Source: Cymbidium sinense (Eukaryota > Streptophyta > Magnoliopsida > Asparagales > Orchidaceae). From it: a stretch of DNA of 64,000 nucleotides. This document shows positions 24,864 through 37,300 of this stretch, piece after piece. The stretch's first letter is position 1. Each line of letters opens with the position of its first letter. The position numbers were made by a program, and so were the translations under genes. The DNA is taken from the NCBI GenBank assembly GCA_021442155.1, contig CM038221.1, forward strand, positions 151,147,601 to 151,211,600. Direction: 5' to 3'. The notes below the pieces were generated by a model. That model had not been told where the DNA came from and did not search any database. It was given only the letters and a program-made list of their open reading frames with translations.

Positions 24864-27746
24864 CCGGCGATGGACGTGCATTCTCAATGTGTCATCCAAT
24901 GTAAAATTAGATGGATGGAATTAATCTCATGGTTTAGGCTTAAATCATAGGGGGATATATCATTATCTAATCAGAGCCATCCGTTCTAATCATGCAGAAT
25001 GGACGGTGTGCGATCTATCTCCTCCTGAGCGACGAGAGACGGATGTCGTCCATCAATCATCGCTAGATTTGAGCTCACCCAAGCTCGGATGGAATTCAAA
25101 CTCACCCCACACCTTCAGGGAAGCACAAGCAATGTATCTAACGATCAAGATTTGATGGGATTATAATTTTCTTCAAAAAGGACCAAGCTATTTTTATCCT
25201 AAGGTCAGTTTTGAGCAATATCTCTCTAGAGGCTATCACCGGCACTTCCAACGATGAGGTAGCTTCGTAGTAGAGATGAAGCCCTATTGAAGGTATTGAA
25301 TCTTGATTTGAAGTGGACGGCTCGGTTAACCAAGCTCCCCTTCAATGGTGATCAGCCTTGATCAAGGTGATGTTTCCTGTGGCTTGGAGTCTTGGGAAAT
25401 AACTTGGTTGAGCTCGATGAGTTCCACTGATGGTGCTTGCAAGATTAATTTGGTTTTGATGGAGAATTGAGTGACTTGGGATTGGGATGGACCTCCCCTA
25501 TTTTGACTTTAAGAAAATTGAGAAGGGAAAATCAATGGAGCTTGGAAGCTTGGGGACCTTCGACTCACTCTCCTTGGCTCAATGGAAATGAATCCTTGTT
25601 GTTTAAGTGGGAATGAGGTGGAGTATATCTCCCCCTCCTTGGATCAGATGGTGAAGAGTGATTTTGCCATTTTTGATCAATGGGTGAGATTGGTTGATCA
25701 GTTTGAGCTGCCAACCATCCCATGTGAGTCATTTTAGGTAGTGAAGGGAAGGAGAGTGAGTGCCCATGTCCTAAGTGAGTGCATTTGGTGATCCAAGTGC
25801 TCAATTTCCATTGGATGGGTTAGTTTGGCCTTGGGTTGGGCCATGGCTGATCCAAACTCATTGGGTCATGTTCACCACCTTCCTTGCTGTCCATGTGGAC
25901 CACTAGTAGGATGTCAAGTGGCCTTGAGGAAGAAATGACCAAATTCCAAGTGAATTTGGTCATAGGATACCCTTTTACCTAAGAATAAAATGGTCATTTG
26001 ACCTTGATTTTGATTTGGGAAGATTTTAAATGATTCAAAAATGGATGGACCAAATTTCAAGTGATTTGGAGTTCATTTGGTTTGAATTGGTTCAATTTGA
26101 CCAATTTAGGTCAAGTTGGGTCAAATTGAGTTAGGTTAACCAATTGGTCAAATTTGGTCAAACCATGGGTTAGGTCAAGTTCAAATGATCATTTGGATCC
26201 TATGGGTATCATTAGTTTGGTTCAATTTATTTTAGATTTAGTTTTGGTTCATTTAGGTCAAATGAGTCAAGTTAACCAATTTGACCCATTTGATCCAATT
26301 AGGTTAGGTCATGGGTTGGTTTAGGCTTGGTTGATCATTTGAAATGTATTGCAAGCTTTGGTTTCAATCAATTTTCATTTGGTTTTATTTCAAGTTTATT
26401 TGACCTTTTAGGTCAAGTTGAGTTCATGGTCAATTGGGCATAGTTGGTCAATTGAAGCTTTGGTCAAGTTCAACAAGTGATTTAGAATGAATATGACCCA
26501 TTGGTTGCAATCAATTTGGCTTAGATCAATATTTTACCCATTTTGACTTTTTAGGCCAATTTAGGTCAACTTAGATCAAGTGGCCAATTAGGCTTGGTTT
26601 AGCTCAATTGATGGCTTGTTCAACTTCAATCATTGATTATCAATTGGTTTAGATCAATGATTTCAATCAATTTGGTTTATAGTGAATTTTGGCTTGTTTG
26701 GGTTTTATTTGGGTTAAATGTTGACTTGGTCAAAGACTAAGTTTGACCCAATTTGAGTGTTTGATCATCCTAAGATGATTGTTGCTAATAATATGAGGCT
26801 TGGATGGGCTTAGTTCAATCCAATTTGGGTTAGATTAGAACTTGGCTCAAAAAGGTGCTTTAGGTCACTTTGGGTCAAGTGACCTAAATGGGTCAATTGG
26901 CTTGATCAAAGCTTAATTTAGGTTTGGTTGAACTCACATATGGACTTATGATGGAAATATAAGTCCAATTGTAAGTGATTTGAAGTCAAATGTATTTTGG
27001 TTCATTTGTTAGTTTCAACTTGCAAGGATGAACATGGTTTTGACTTGGGTTAGTTTGATTTTGGTTTGATGATTGTAGTTTATGTTTATATTTGGCCATG
27101 TGATTGAAGAAGTGATTGTTTGAAGAGATAATCTAAGGGTCTGAATTGATTTGAGGATGTTTTGACTAAGTTTAAGGTTTTAACTTGAAAGAGTATAAGT
27201 TAGATTTAATTTGGATTTGAGTTTTGAATTTAGTTTTGGTTATTTGAATTTATATTTCATTTATATTTATGAATATAAATGAATATAAATGGGTTATGAG
27301 AAAATATTTTGAGTTTAGAGTGGTTTGGATTTGATTTGAGCTAAATCCATAATATGGAATCAAAGGGCTTAGGAAAGATTTTGGGATTTGAATTCAATCA
27401 TGGGTTTCAATAATTTTGATTTGGAATTAATTTATGATTTAGATTTTGGAATTGATTTATGATTTAAGAAAATCAATTGAGTTGACATTGATTTAAGATT
27501 TGATTTGGATTGGTTTGAAGGAGAGAAGCAAGGATTGGGTTTAAGCTATAGGGTAGGCAAGTCCTCATAATACCCCTTAGGCATAACCTATTCATATGAC
27601 TAACTCTTCTAAGTCTCTAGAGTTAGGTTATGTGTTCACCTAATCACTAGAAGTATCTTAAGACTAAGAAACTCTTAGTGTCTAGAGGAGTCCTATGTCT
27701 AAGATGGAGAAGTTGAGAGCTCACTCCAAAAGTGAGGTCAACAAAG
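24864..27746 (-). mobile_element. 3' LTR of element II, partial (2,883 bp)
   Basis: It ends on the plus strand with GAGGTCAACA at 27746 (TGTTGACCTCA on the minus strand) and is followed by AAGGGTGCCCAATAAGTGTGG, almost the same junction as element I at 10033. It covers the U3 half of the LTR: GC-rich block, GAGCTC dyad near 25070, W-box tract near 26050-26920 and one AT dyad near 27250. The other half is absent; the cut lies exactly at the outer end of element I. Confidence 0.82.
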
Positions 27747-30381
27747 GGTGCCCAATAAGTGTGGTGTGATTGATAAGGCACACCGCACGTATTGGTGTTG
27801 GCCGAGACAATCAACAATGTTCGAACAATCACAAGAACCAACATAAATGATCTACTCCTGAACCCAAGGTGTAGAAGAAATCAAAAGCTTATTACAATGT
27901 GACTCTACTTATGTCAAAACATAAGAGAGTGAAGGGGGAATCCACTGGGGATTGAGTATGTGAGCCTTCCACTAGGGAAAAAATGCTCAAGTTATCCACT
28001 GGGGGATAAGAGGATGTGAAATTCGTTAGGGGATTAGAATTTGGAATCCACTAGGGATAAGAATGTGAACCCTCCACTAAGGGAGTAGGTTCAGGTTGGA
28101 TTGAATTGATTCCACTAAGGGAGATTGGAAGGATTTGGATCTCACTGAGGAGAAGCCGATTGAATGATTATTTAGTTTGGCTCCAATGGGGAGGAGAGTT
28201 GATTTTGTTTCAGATTTAAAATTTTGAATTTTAAGATGGACCCTGTCGATTTGTGATGGACTGTACTGAGTAGAGGCCATGTCAGCCTTAGCCTACTTCA
28301 GATTCACTAGTCCAAAGGGGTAGTCTACCAATCACATGGCTATCCAAGGGGGTTACCCTTGCGTAGAAGAAGAAGAAAGCATAAGATTTACATCTACTAA
28401 AGGGATCAGGGTGATGGAGGCAACGGTGAACCCAACCTTAGGCTGACTACTGAGTGAATGTCTCTCGGGGACTTAAATCAGCTCAAAGATAGTCAAAATT
28501 AATTTTATTTTAATTATATTTGATGGATCCCACTGGTTTTCCATGGATATTAAGTAGGGGCCATGTTGGCCTTGACTTACTTCAGATTTACCAATCCAAA
28601 TGGAGTAATTTTTCTGTCGAGGGGAGAACTTTCAACCAAAGGGGTGCCTTTCGATTTGCAGTGGCCAGTTCAGAGAAGAAAGAATGAGGACTCATATCTT
28701 TCCTGAATAAAAGACCACTGGGGAGACATATTAGCAAGGTAACACGTTGACCCGACCTAGGGCTTCCCGTCGATTTGAAACAGTCATGCTAGAAAGAATG
28801 CGTAGTAGGCTTACATCTTTTAGAGCGAAATGACTACCGGTGCAACCTATTTATGAAAAAATTGATTGACCCTAACCTAAGGGTGAATACTAAGAGAGTG
28901 CTGACCCAGGGACTTATCTCAACTCAAGTGTAGTTAGGTAATTCCTATAGTGAGTTTTGCTGACACTGCCCTAAAGATAAGAAGCTTGCTTGGGAAACAG
29001 GCCGCTGGGGGCTTGAATTCCTAATCCACAAGGGAATAAATTTATTTATTTTATTTTATTTATTTATTTATTTATCATGGACCCTATTGGTTTGTGAGGG
29101 ATCATATTGAGAAGGAGCTTATATCAGCTTAGACATATCTCAGATTTACTGGTCCAAGGGAGAATCTGTGCATCCATCAAATAAATTCTCGAACCACATG
29201 GGTGGCTAATAGGAAAGGGGGACTGTCCAATCCAAGAGTAACCCTGGTAGTGTCTAAATAGGGTCGCAAAGAACGTGACCCAAGTAGAGTGCCCGCAGGA
29301 GAGGGGCCACTAAGGGCTTTATCCAAAAAAAAAAAAAACCTGAAGAAGATAATGTCTATAGGTATTCAGTGGCTAACTCAAGGACAAAGCGCAGGGACTC
29401 ACATCAGCCAAGAGTGGTGTATCCATCGTGAGTTACTGTCAGCATAGCGAACATCAACCAACCTAAAGTGTCAGTTAGTTTGCAACAATCAGCCTAGGAA
29501 GAAAGCATTAGGAACTCACATCTTCCTACAATAGAACTGATTGCCAGGATAGTCTGTCTTCTGCTCGATAATTGCTATCCGACTTAGGGAAACTATTGAA
29601 TGAATGTCACTGGGGGACTTATATCAACTCAAAGTAGTTGAGAAGAAAGGATCCACTGGGGGCCTTATCCTAAACCCCCAATATACTCGACGTAGTCATT
29701 GCATGATGGCTAGTTCAAGAAGAAAGCATGTAGGCTTACATCATCTTAAACAAAGTCAACATGAGGTAGCTTACTGGATGTGCAGTGAGGCCTACCAAAC
29801 TAACAAGGCATTCGTCAGTTTGTAATGGTCAAGTTAGAAAGAAAGCACGGGGACTCACATCTTCCAAACAAGTGATCATTGGGGTGACACACTAACAAGG
29901 TAGCATTTCAACCCGACCTAGAGCAGCTAATGAGTGAGTGCCACAGGTGATTTGCTCTCACATCAAAATATCTTGAGACAAAAGATATGTGTTTGTGTTT
30001 ATTTGAGGAGGATAGGATGCCACTTGGGTTCTCTTACACCTATCCTAAAACACACTTAAGAGTTAATGAAATGGTGCCACGAATGGTAATGTGACTCCAC
30101 CAAGAAAGGATGCTGCTTGGATTCTCTTACACCTAACTCAACCATGCTAATTGAAATAGAATGCCTCTCAGTTCTCTTACACCTATTCTAGTAGCACTAG
30201 GGAATTTTTTTAATTTGTGTTCCTATTGTGAAAGAAGGATAGGATGCCTCTTGGGTTATCTTACACCTACCCTAAACATGTCGTGGCGGATTTGCAAATA
30301 AGCAAACAATGCTTCTAATGAAGAGAATATTTTAATGAATTGAAATGGAATTTTTGAAGATAATTATTTTCAAACATGATT
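27747..30381 (-). other. 3' untranslated region of element II with degenerate repeats
   Basis: It lies between the 3' LTR and the pol stop codon (TAA at 30382-30384) and is colinear with 10033-12109 but longer. It repeats the GGAAGAAAGC...ACATC block (near 28368, 28674, 29497, 29718 and 29839), the GGGACTTAAATCAGCTCAAAG block (near 28468) and the GGATGCC...TCTTACACCTA block (30008-30270). A (TTTA)n run lies at 29041-29076 and a poly-A run at 29325-29338. The first 400 bp after the LTR hold several CCACT(A/G)(A/G)GG words. No coding signal is shared with the other copy. Confidence 0.7.
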
Positions 30382-31510
30382 TTATGGGTAGTATTTCTTC
30401 AGTGAGAGCCCGTTAATTGGAAGCATCAGATATTCCCCTTTACAATCAATAAGTTAATAAGATCCTCCTTGGTAGGCCTTATCTATGACAAAAGGGCCTT
30501 CCCCGGTGGGTTCAAACTTGCCTCCCATCTTTCGACGGGCAACAATTGGTCTCCTTAGAACTAAAATAAGCTTTTTTACTTGAAAAGCTCTAAAGTAGAC
30601 CAGCTTGTTGTGATCTTCAATCATCTTGGCTTTGTATAACCCGAGGTTTTGGCATGCTCGTAGGCGTCTCTCCTCTAAATCTTTGAGCTCTTCTAACCAC
30701 AGCTTCGCATTCTACTATGTAGTGATTTTACTGCTCATTGCTATCCTTAATGATGAGAGCTGAAATTCTAATGGGAGAACAGCTTCAGACCCCATACACT
30801 AAGGAGAATGGGATAGATTGGGTTGGAGTTCTGTATGTGGTGTGGTATGCCCACAAGGCTTCAATTAGCAGTTCAAGCCAATGTGGCTTATTGTCGTCAA
30901 GTGTCTTCTTTAGTATATGGATGAGAGTTTTATTGAATGCTTCTGCTAGGCCATTTGCCCTAGGATAATATATTGTGGAATATCTCCAATCTATACTATG
31001 TCTCCTGGCGAAGCTGTTTATCTTGGTGCTTTTTAATGTAGTACCATTATTGGTTATAATTCATCGAGGTGCTCTAAACCTATATATAATATGGTTCTAA
31101 AAAGCAACCGAGAGACCTCTAAGTGGGACCTGCCTCTTTGAAAAGTAGTCGGTGGTAACTAAGATGAACTAATGACCCTAGGAAGAAGGAGGATCGATAG
31201 GACCCACAATGTCGGTACCCCAACACTCAAATGGCTATGAGGCTAACGTAGGATGTAGAATGTTTGATGGTTAATGTAAGACCACACCGTGTACTTGGCA
31301 TTGGTGGCATCTCCTAGCTACATCCATGCAGTCTGTAATCATTAAAGGCCAGTAGTATCTTAGTCTCTTGATCTTTGCTTTCATCTTCAGACCATTGATG
31401 CACTTTGCATATATCTGAATATACCTTAGTCACAATCTTACAGGCTTCGTGTTTTTCTAAATAGTGTAACCACATTTGATCAAAAGATCGTATACAAGGT
31501 GCCATCCATG
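30382..31510 (-). pseudogene. pol: Integrase domain of element II (end of pol)
   Basis: Minus-strand frames give WLHYLEKHEAC near 31450, a WGIDIVG-region counterpart near 31210, then RIITNNGTTLKS near 31041-31060, then YYPRANGLAEAFNKTLI near 30960-30925, an ALWAYHTTYRTPT-like tract, and the C-terminus ending GLSLKKYYP with TAA at 30382. In the DDE triad the second aspartate (normally TDNGT) reads TNNGT, so this catalytic residue is lost; the glutamate in GLAEAFN is kept. Frameshifts and stops occur as well. Confidence 0.88.
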
Positions 31511-32330
31511 AGAGCATAGGAGAGAGCTCTCTACTTCATTTGATGGGCTTGTGATTTCTCTTGAGGTAGTTTGCCTATGTTCAAGTAATCTATGAATGGC
31601 TGCCTCCAATCCAGCTCCTCGTCTTTATTAGTAACGACAACCTCCCCTTCAAGAGAGAATTTCTCGATGAGTTCAACATCAATAAGGGATAAGACTTGCT
31701 TATTTTGGACCCTTATTGGAATGGACTCATCTTCTGGACATGCCAATTTCTTGGAGAGTTTGGCCAAAGAATCTACTACCGTGTTCTCTCCTCGAGGGAC
31801 CTTGTAGATGGTGACCTAAAGGATTTGGGCCAACAACTTCATGGTGTTCTCATGGTGGAGATGAAGCTTAGGTGTTAGAACCTTATAGGACCCAGCAATC
31901 TGGTTGATGACTAGCTGAGAATCCCCGTAGATGTTGATGCTTTTGACACACACTGTAATAGCTAACTCCAGATCGATAATTAGAGCCTCATATTTGGTTT
32001 CGTTGTTGGTGCATGGATTGGAGAGATAGTATGAGAATCTCATTACATCATAGTATGGAGCTAAGAGAATGATTTATACCCCCGCCTTTTTGAGAAGAGT
32101 AGATCATGGTTCTTTTCCTTTTTGAAAGGAAGCCGCACCATCAAAATACATCTCCCAACAATGGATGCTAGTGTCCCCTATGTTCATAATTTGTTCATCG
32201 GGGAGGTCATCACTAAGTGAAGAATCACCAAGAAGTGAGTGTGCTACTAGGAAACCCGCTAGTGCTTATCCTTTCACCGAACGGAGGGGTACGAATGTGA
32301 TGTCAAACTGTGATAAAATCATGGACCAAT
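31511..32330 (-). pseudogene. pol: Second (archaeal-type) RNase H domain of element II
   Basis: Segments include DDLPDEQIMN near 32200, a MYFDGAASFQKG counterpart near 32150, MRFSYYLSNPCTNNETKYEALI (32043 downward) and NIYGDSQLVINQ near 31920. Then comes the linker MAKLSKKLACPEDESIPIRVQN (31767 downward), EFSLEGEVVV and DWRQPFIDYL. This is colinear with element I at 13251-13957. The D and D sites are present; the glutamate region reads ETKYEAL. The domain is broken into several frames. Confidence 0.85.
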
Positions 32331-32690
32331 GTTCCAACCATCCGGATAGCGCAGCTGTGTCATGAGATATTACACTGGATTGATTCTTGAAATCAAGTTC
32401 ACCTTATGAGAAAGCATATAATGTCATAGCTTCTGGGATGCAAAGATAAGAGTTAGGCAATGTTTCTCAATAGGTGGGTAGTTTGCTTCAACAGGGATTA
32501 GACGACAGCTAAAGTAGTAGAGAGCATTCTCCTTCTCTCACCATTGGTTTGGGCCAACAAAGTGCTAAGGGAGTCGCCAATGTAGCAGTGTATAGGATAA
32601 GTGGTTTGCTAGGGATAAGGGCTGCCAAAAATGGCAGCTTCACCAAATATTATTTGATGTCTTCAAAAGTATTATGGAACTTGTCATCCC
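32331..32690 (-). pseudogene. pol: Conventional RNase H domain of element II
   Basis: The minus strand reads a SCRLIPVEANYPPIEKHCLTLI-like segment near 32480 and ASQKL.HYMLSHKVNLIS near 32420, preceded by an LLAHQGER-like stretch near 32550. It is the direct counterpart of 13954-14360, with stops. Its position between RT and the second RNase H fits the Tat order. Confidence 0.8.
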
Positions 32691-33545
32691 ACTTGAATTT
32701 AGCATCCTTTTTGAAAAGTACTGAAAATGGCTTGCATCTTCCCAACATTGGAGATAAAGCATCTTAGATATGCCAATCGCCCTTGGAATTATCTGAGTTG
32801 AGTTAAACTTTTAGGGGGTGGCATTTCTAAGATAGCTTTGATCTTTTCTGGGTCTATCTCAATTCCCCGATGCTAGACAACAAACCCAAGGAACTTCCCT
32901 AAAGCTACTCCAAATGCACACTTAATGGGGTTCATTCTGAGGTTGTATTATCTTAACCATTCAAAAACTACTCTCAAGTCAAAGAGATGGTCTTCCTTTT
33001 CTTGCTTTTGACTACTAGATCATCAACATGTCATTCAACTGAATGATGAATGACTTGGCTGAAGATCTGAGTCATGGCCGGTATGTAGATCACATTTTAA
33101 GGTTGAAAGGCACCTTAACAGATTGATCGGGTTTGAAAAGTAGTGTTTTCATTCTCTGCCATCTTGATTTGGTTGTAGCCGATGATCCATCCATATAGGA
33201 GAATACTGCATGAGATGAGGCGATGCCTACCATTAATTCTGGTATAGGAAGTAGAAATTCATCTTTAGGACATGCCTTATTCAACTCTCTAAAATTGATG
33301 CATATGAGAATTTGGTCATTCTTTTTCTTAACTGGCATAACACTGGCTAATCAGGTAGAGTATTTTTCTTCCCTGATTAAACCATCATCGATCAGTTTCT
33401 TGACTTCAAAAATGACCTGCTATTTGATTTTTAATTGCATGCATCTAGGAGCTTGCTTGATAGGGTTAGCGTTGGGGTATATTACTAGTTTATGGACTGC
33501 TATGTCAGGAGATAATCTGGAAATCTCTTCATAGCTCCATGCAAA
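32691..33545 (-). pseudogene. pol: Reverse transcriptase domain of element II
   Basis: The frame 33090-33338 reads VKKKNDQILICINFRELNKA, then CPKDEF.LPIPELMV, then VFSYMDGSS. These are the R.L(N) palm motif and the first catalytic aspartate (FSYMDG). Further on HVDD followed by LVVK lies at 33010-33030, so the usual YVDD has tyrosine changed to histidine, which would impair the polymerase. A segment with the pattern ...PNANPIKQAPR... precedes it near 33460. Length and order fit a gypsy RT of about 250 residues, broken by stops. Confidence 0.88.
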
Positions 33546-34371
33546 TTAGTCTTTAAACTCAATCAATAGCCTAACTAAGTCATTGGTTTCTTTTTCGTTC
33601 AACAGAGAACTGATGTATGTGGGGCATGAATCTTCTTCTGTCCCTAAGTTGATTTCTTTGAGCTTATCAATGGTTGAATGGATTTTCTCTTCAAATTTTG
33701 GAGGTGCATCTTTGATTTTAAGATCATCTGGATCATCTGAAGTTTTTAAACACACTTCTTCATAAGAGTTATTGTGGTTTGAGAAGAACCTATCAGACTC
33801 TAGATGATTGGTAACAACTAAGCAGTAATCATCATCGTCTAATGGACCCACTATACTGAATCCTAGTCCTGGTCTTGATTTTGCATCCCTGCCTTTGTTG
33901 TTCCATAACTTCTCGAAATACTTTGACCTGTGACTAGACCATGTATAAGAAATCAAACCTTTCTTTGCAAGATTATGAACACAAGGCGAGTACCAATCAA
34001 AAAGTAATTCCATTAAATCTTTATATGAATTATCCTCAAGTTTTACATCTACTTCTAGACTTGAGGATGATGATCCCAACAAGAATATCTTTGGCTTAAC
34101 ATTCATAGAAGGCCTAAAGCCTTCCTTAACTTCTAAACCTTCAACTTTTTGAGAAGAATGTGAGGTTAAAGCTAAAGTTCCCAACTGCTGCCTAATGGTT
34201 TTACATAATTTTGATTCAAATACATTCATGCTTCTCTTGGAGGTCTGGTCTTCATCACTATCTGGCTCCAATATTGCCTCAAATGAAACCCGCTAAGATG
34301 GTTGGCTGGTATGCTAATCACATGAGATTTGCCATCCGAGCTAGATTCCAAGTCTATGTGAATAGCAGGGG
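33546..34371 (-). pseudogene. pol: PR-RT linker of element II (241-codon open frame), cut by the solo LTR
   Basis: The open frame 33546-34271 contains QLGTLALTSHSSQKVEGLEV, LLGSSSSSLEVDVKLEDNS, KYFEKLWNNKGRD, GPLDDDDYCLVV and EINLGTEEDSCPTYISSLL, ending in a DLVRLLIEFKD. The last part is the usual run-in to gypsy RT. No catalytic domain is recognised in the middle. Its good preservation compared with the rest suggests either recent decay or chance. The element is split at 34371, where the solo LTR begins; it resumes at 41824. Confidence 0.75.
34367..34371. repeat. Target site duplication AGGGG, left copy
   Basis: Left copy of the five-base duplication flanking the solo LTR. Joining the flanks restores the sequence seen uninterrupted in element I near 15885 (GAATAATAGGGGTACTCC). 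Confidence 0.9.
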
Positions 34372-37300
34372 TGTTGACCTCACTTTGGTGTGAGCTTTCA
34401 ACTTCTTCATTTTAAACATATGACTCCTCTAGACATTAAGAGTTCCTTAGTCTTAAGACACTTCTAGTGATTAGGTGAACACTTAAGTTAACCCTAGGAA
34501 TATGTTATACCTTAGGTGTATTAGGAAAACTTGCCTACCCTATAGCTTAAACCAAATCTTTACTTCCTTCTTTCAAGTCAAACTTCAAATTCAAATCCAC
34601 TTCAAATTCAAATCAATTTCAAATTCAAACCAACTTCAACTTCAAATTCAAATCAACTTCAAGTTCAAATCAACCTCAAAATCAATTCAAATCAAATTCC
34701 AAAATTTAAATCAATCCAAACTCTTCCTAAGATTTTTAGTTTCTCCTTATGGACTTAGCTCAAATCAAATCCAAATCACTTCAAACTCAAAAATTTTCTC
34801 ATTAATTTCCATAAATATAAATAAAATATAAATTCAAATAACCAAAATCAATTCAAAACTCAAATCCAAATCCAAATCCAAATCCAACCAAAATCTAACC
34901 TAAACTCTTTCAGGTAAAATCCTTGAACTCGCTCAAATCAAATCCAAATCACTCCAAATTTAAAATATTTTCTCATAAAGTATTTATATTCTCATTTATA
35001 TTTGCAAATATAAATGAAATATAAATTCAAACAACCAAAACTAAATTCACAACTCAAGCCCAAATCCAACCTAAATCCAACCTATGCTCTTTCAAGTCAA
35101 ATTCTTGCACTTATCCAAATCATTCTCAAATCAATCCAAACCTTTGGATTTTCTCTTCAAAAAATCAATCCTTCAATCACAAACTAAAAATAAACATAAA
35201 CTTCAATCATCAAATCAAAATCAAACCAACCCAAATCAAACACATGTTCATCTTTTGAACTTGGAATTGTTAAATGAATCAAAACCCATTTGACTCCAAA
35301 TCACTTGCAATTGATTTATATTTCAATCATAAGTCCATATGTGAGTTCAACCAAACTTGAATCAAGCCTTGATCAAGCCAATTGACCCACTTAGGCTCAC
35401 TTGACCCAAAATAACCTAAAACACCTTTTTGAGCCAAATTCTAATCCTTTAAATTGGATTGAACTAAGCCCATCTAAGCCTCACTTATGAGCAAGAATCA
35501 TCCTAGGATGGTCAATCACTCAAATTAGGTCAAACCAAGTCAAACTTAGCCTTTGACCAAGTCAACACTTAGCCCAAATGAAATCCAAACTAGCCAAAAT
35601 CCATCATAGGCCAAATTGATTGAAACCATCAATCTAAACCAATTCATAATCAATTATTGGACTTGACCAAGTCATCATTTAAGCCAAACCTAGCCCAATT
35701 GGCCACTTGACTCAAGTTGACCTAAGAATTCAAAATGTGTCAAATCTTGATCCAAGCCAAATTGATTGCAACCAATGGTTCAAATTCATTCTAAATCACA
35801 TATTGAACTTGACCAAAGCTTCAATTGGCCAACTAGACCCAACCTAGCCCAAATTGACCATGAACCCAACTTGACTAAAATGTCAAATCAACTTAAAATC
35901 AAACCAAACCAAAATTGATTGAAACTAAAGCTTGCAAAACATTTCAAATGATCAACCAAGCCTAAACCAACTCATGACCTAACCTAATTGGGTCAAATGG
36001 ATCAAATTGGTCAACTTGACCCATTTGAACTAAGTGAACTCAAATGAACCAAAACCAAATACAAACCAAATTGAACCAAACCAATGATACCCATAGGCTC
36101 CAAATGATCATTTGAACTTAACACAACCCTTGGTTTGACCCAATTTGACCAATTGGTCAACTTGAGGCAAATCATATCAAATCAACTCCAAATTCATTGA
36201 AATTTGGCCCAACCTATTTTTGAAACATCTCAAATCTGTCCAAATCAAAATTAAGGCCAATTGACCATTTTACCCTTGAAACATATTAAATCAAAATTAA
36301 GGCCAAATGAAACATCTCAAATCTGCCCAAAGGCTAACCTATGACCAAATTCACTTAGAATTTGGCCAATTCCTTCTCATGGCCACTTGGCATCTTCCTA
36401 GTGGCCCACATGGACACTAAGGAGGTTGGTGAACATGACCCAATGAGTTTGGGTCAGCCATGACTCAACCCAAGGTCAAATCGACCACTCCAATCAAAAT
36501 TCTCCATTTGGATCTCCTCCTACACTCACCTAACATATGTGCACTTCCCCTCCACCACTCCTTTGCCAAAACCGAAGCACATGGACTTTCAAACAACCAA
36601 AATAACCTAATAAATCTGCTCAATTTGATCAAAATAATAAGATGGCTCTCGGTCATTTGATCCAAGTAGGGGAGATATACTCCCCCTCATTCTCACTCAA
36701 AGCACACACTCTGAATTTGATTGAGCCCTAGGAACCCCTAGCATGCTTCTCCAATCCTTGTGAAGCATTCCCAAGCTCATTCCATTTCTTCCTCATCATT
36801 TTCTTCAAAGCCAAAAAAGTGGAGGTGAGTTGAATTTTCACTTCACTCAATTCTCCATCAAACCTAAATTGTTCTTGCAAGCACCATCAAGGAAGCAAGT
36901 CGAGCTCACCCAAAGCAAATCCCAAGTCTCCAAGCCATGAGAAGGGGATTTCGATGAAAGCCGCAAGAGATTAGAGGGGAGCTTGGTAAATTGGAAGATC
37001 CACTTCAAATCAAAGCTTGAAACCTTCAACATATGAGGTATGACTCAAAGCTGATCCTCAATTGAAAAATGCTCGATCCTTTGTGAAGGGAATTATAATC
37101 CCATTAGATCTATCCATTGGTTGTTCTTCCCTATACTTCTTGATGGTGTGGGTTGAATCTCTGCCTAATTCAAGCTCAAGTGAGCTCGGATCAAGCCATG
37201 GAAGACAGACGACCTCCGTCTCCCACAGCTTAGGCAGGGATGAATCATGGGTCGTCCATCTTGCGTGTTTTGGATGGATGACCCTGATTAAAATGAGTAG

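Noticed and set aside
33546..34271. The 241-codon linker frame as a separate host-derived gene
   Set aside because: Its end reads straight into the RT run-in (EINLGTEEDSCPTYISSLL) and its middle is matched in element I at 15339-15710, so it belongs to the polyprotein.
34502..34831. Open frame of 109 codons rich in N, Q, S and K
   Set aside because: It lies in the AAATTC/CAAATC repeats of the solo LTR and is not kept in the other LTR copies.
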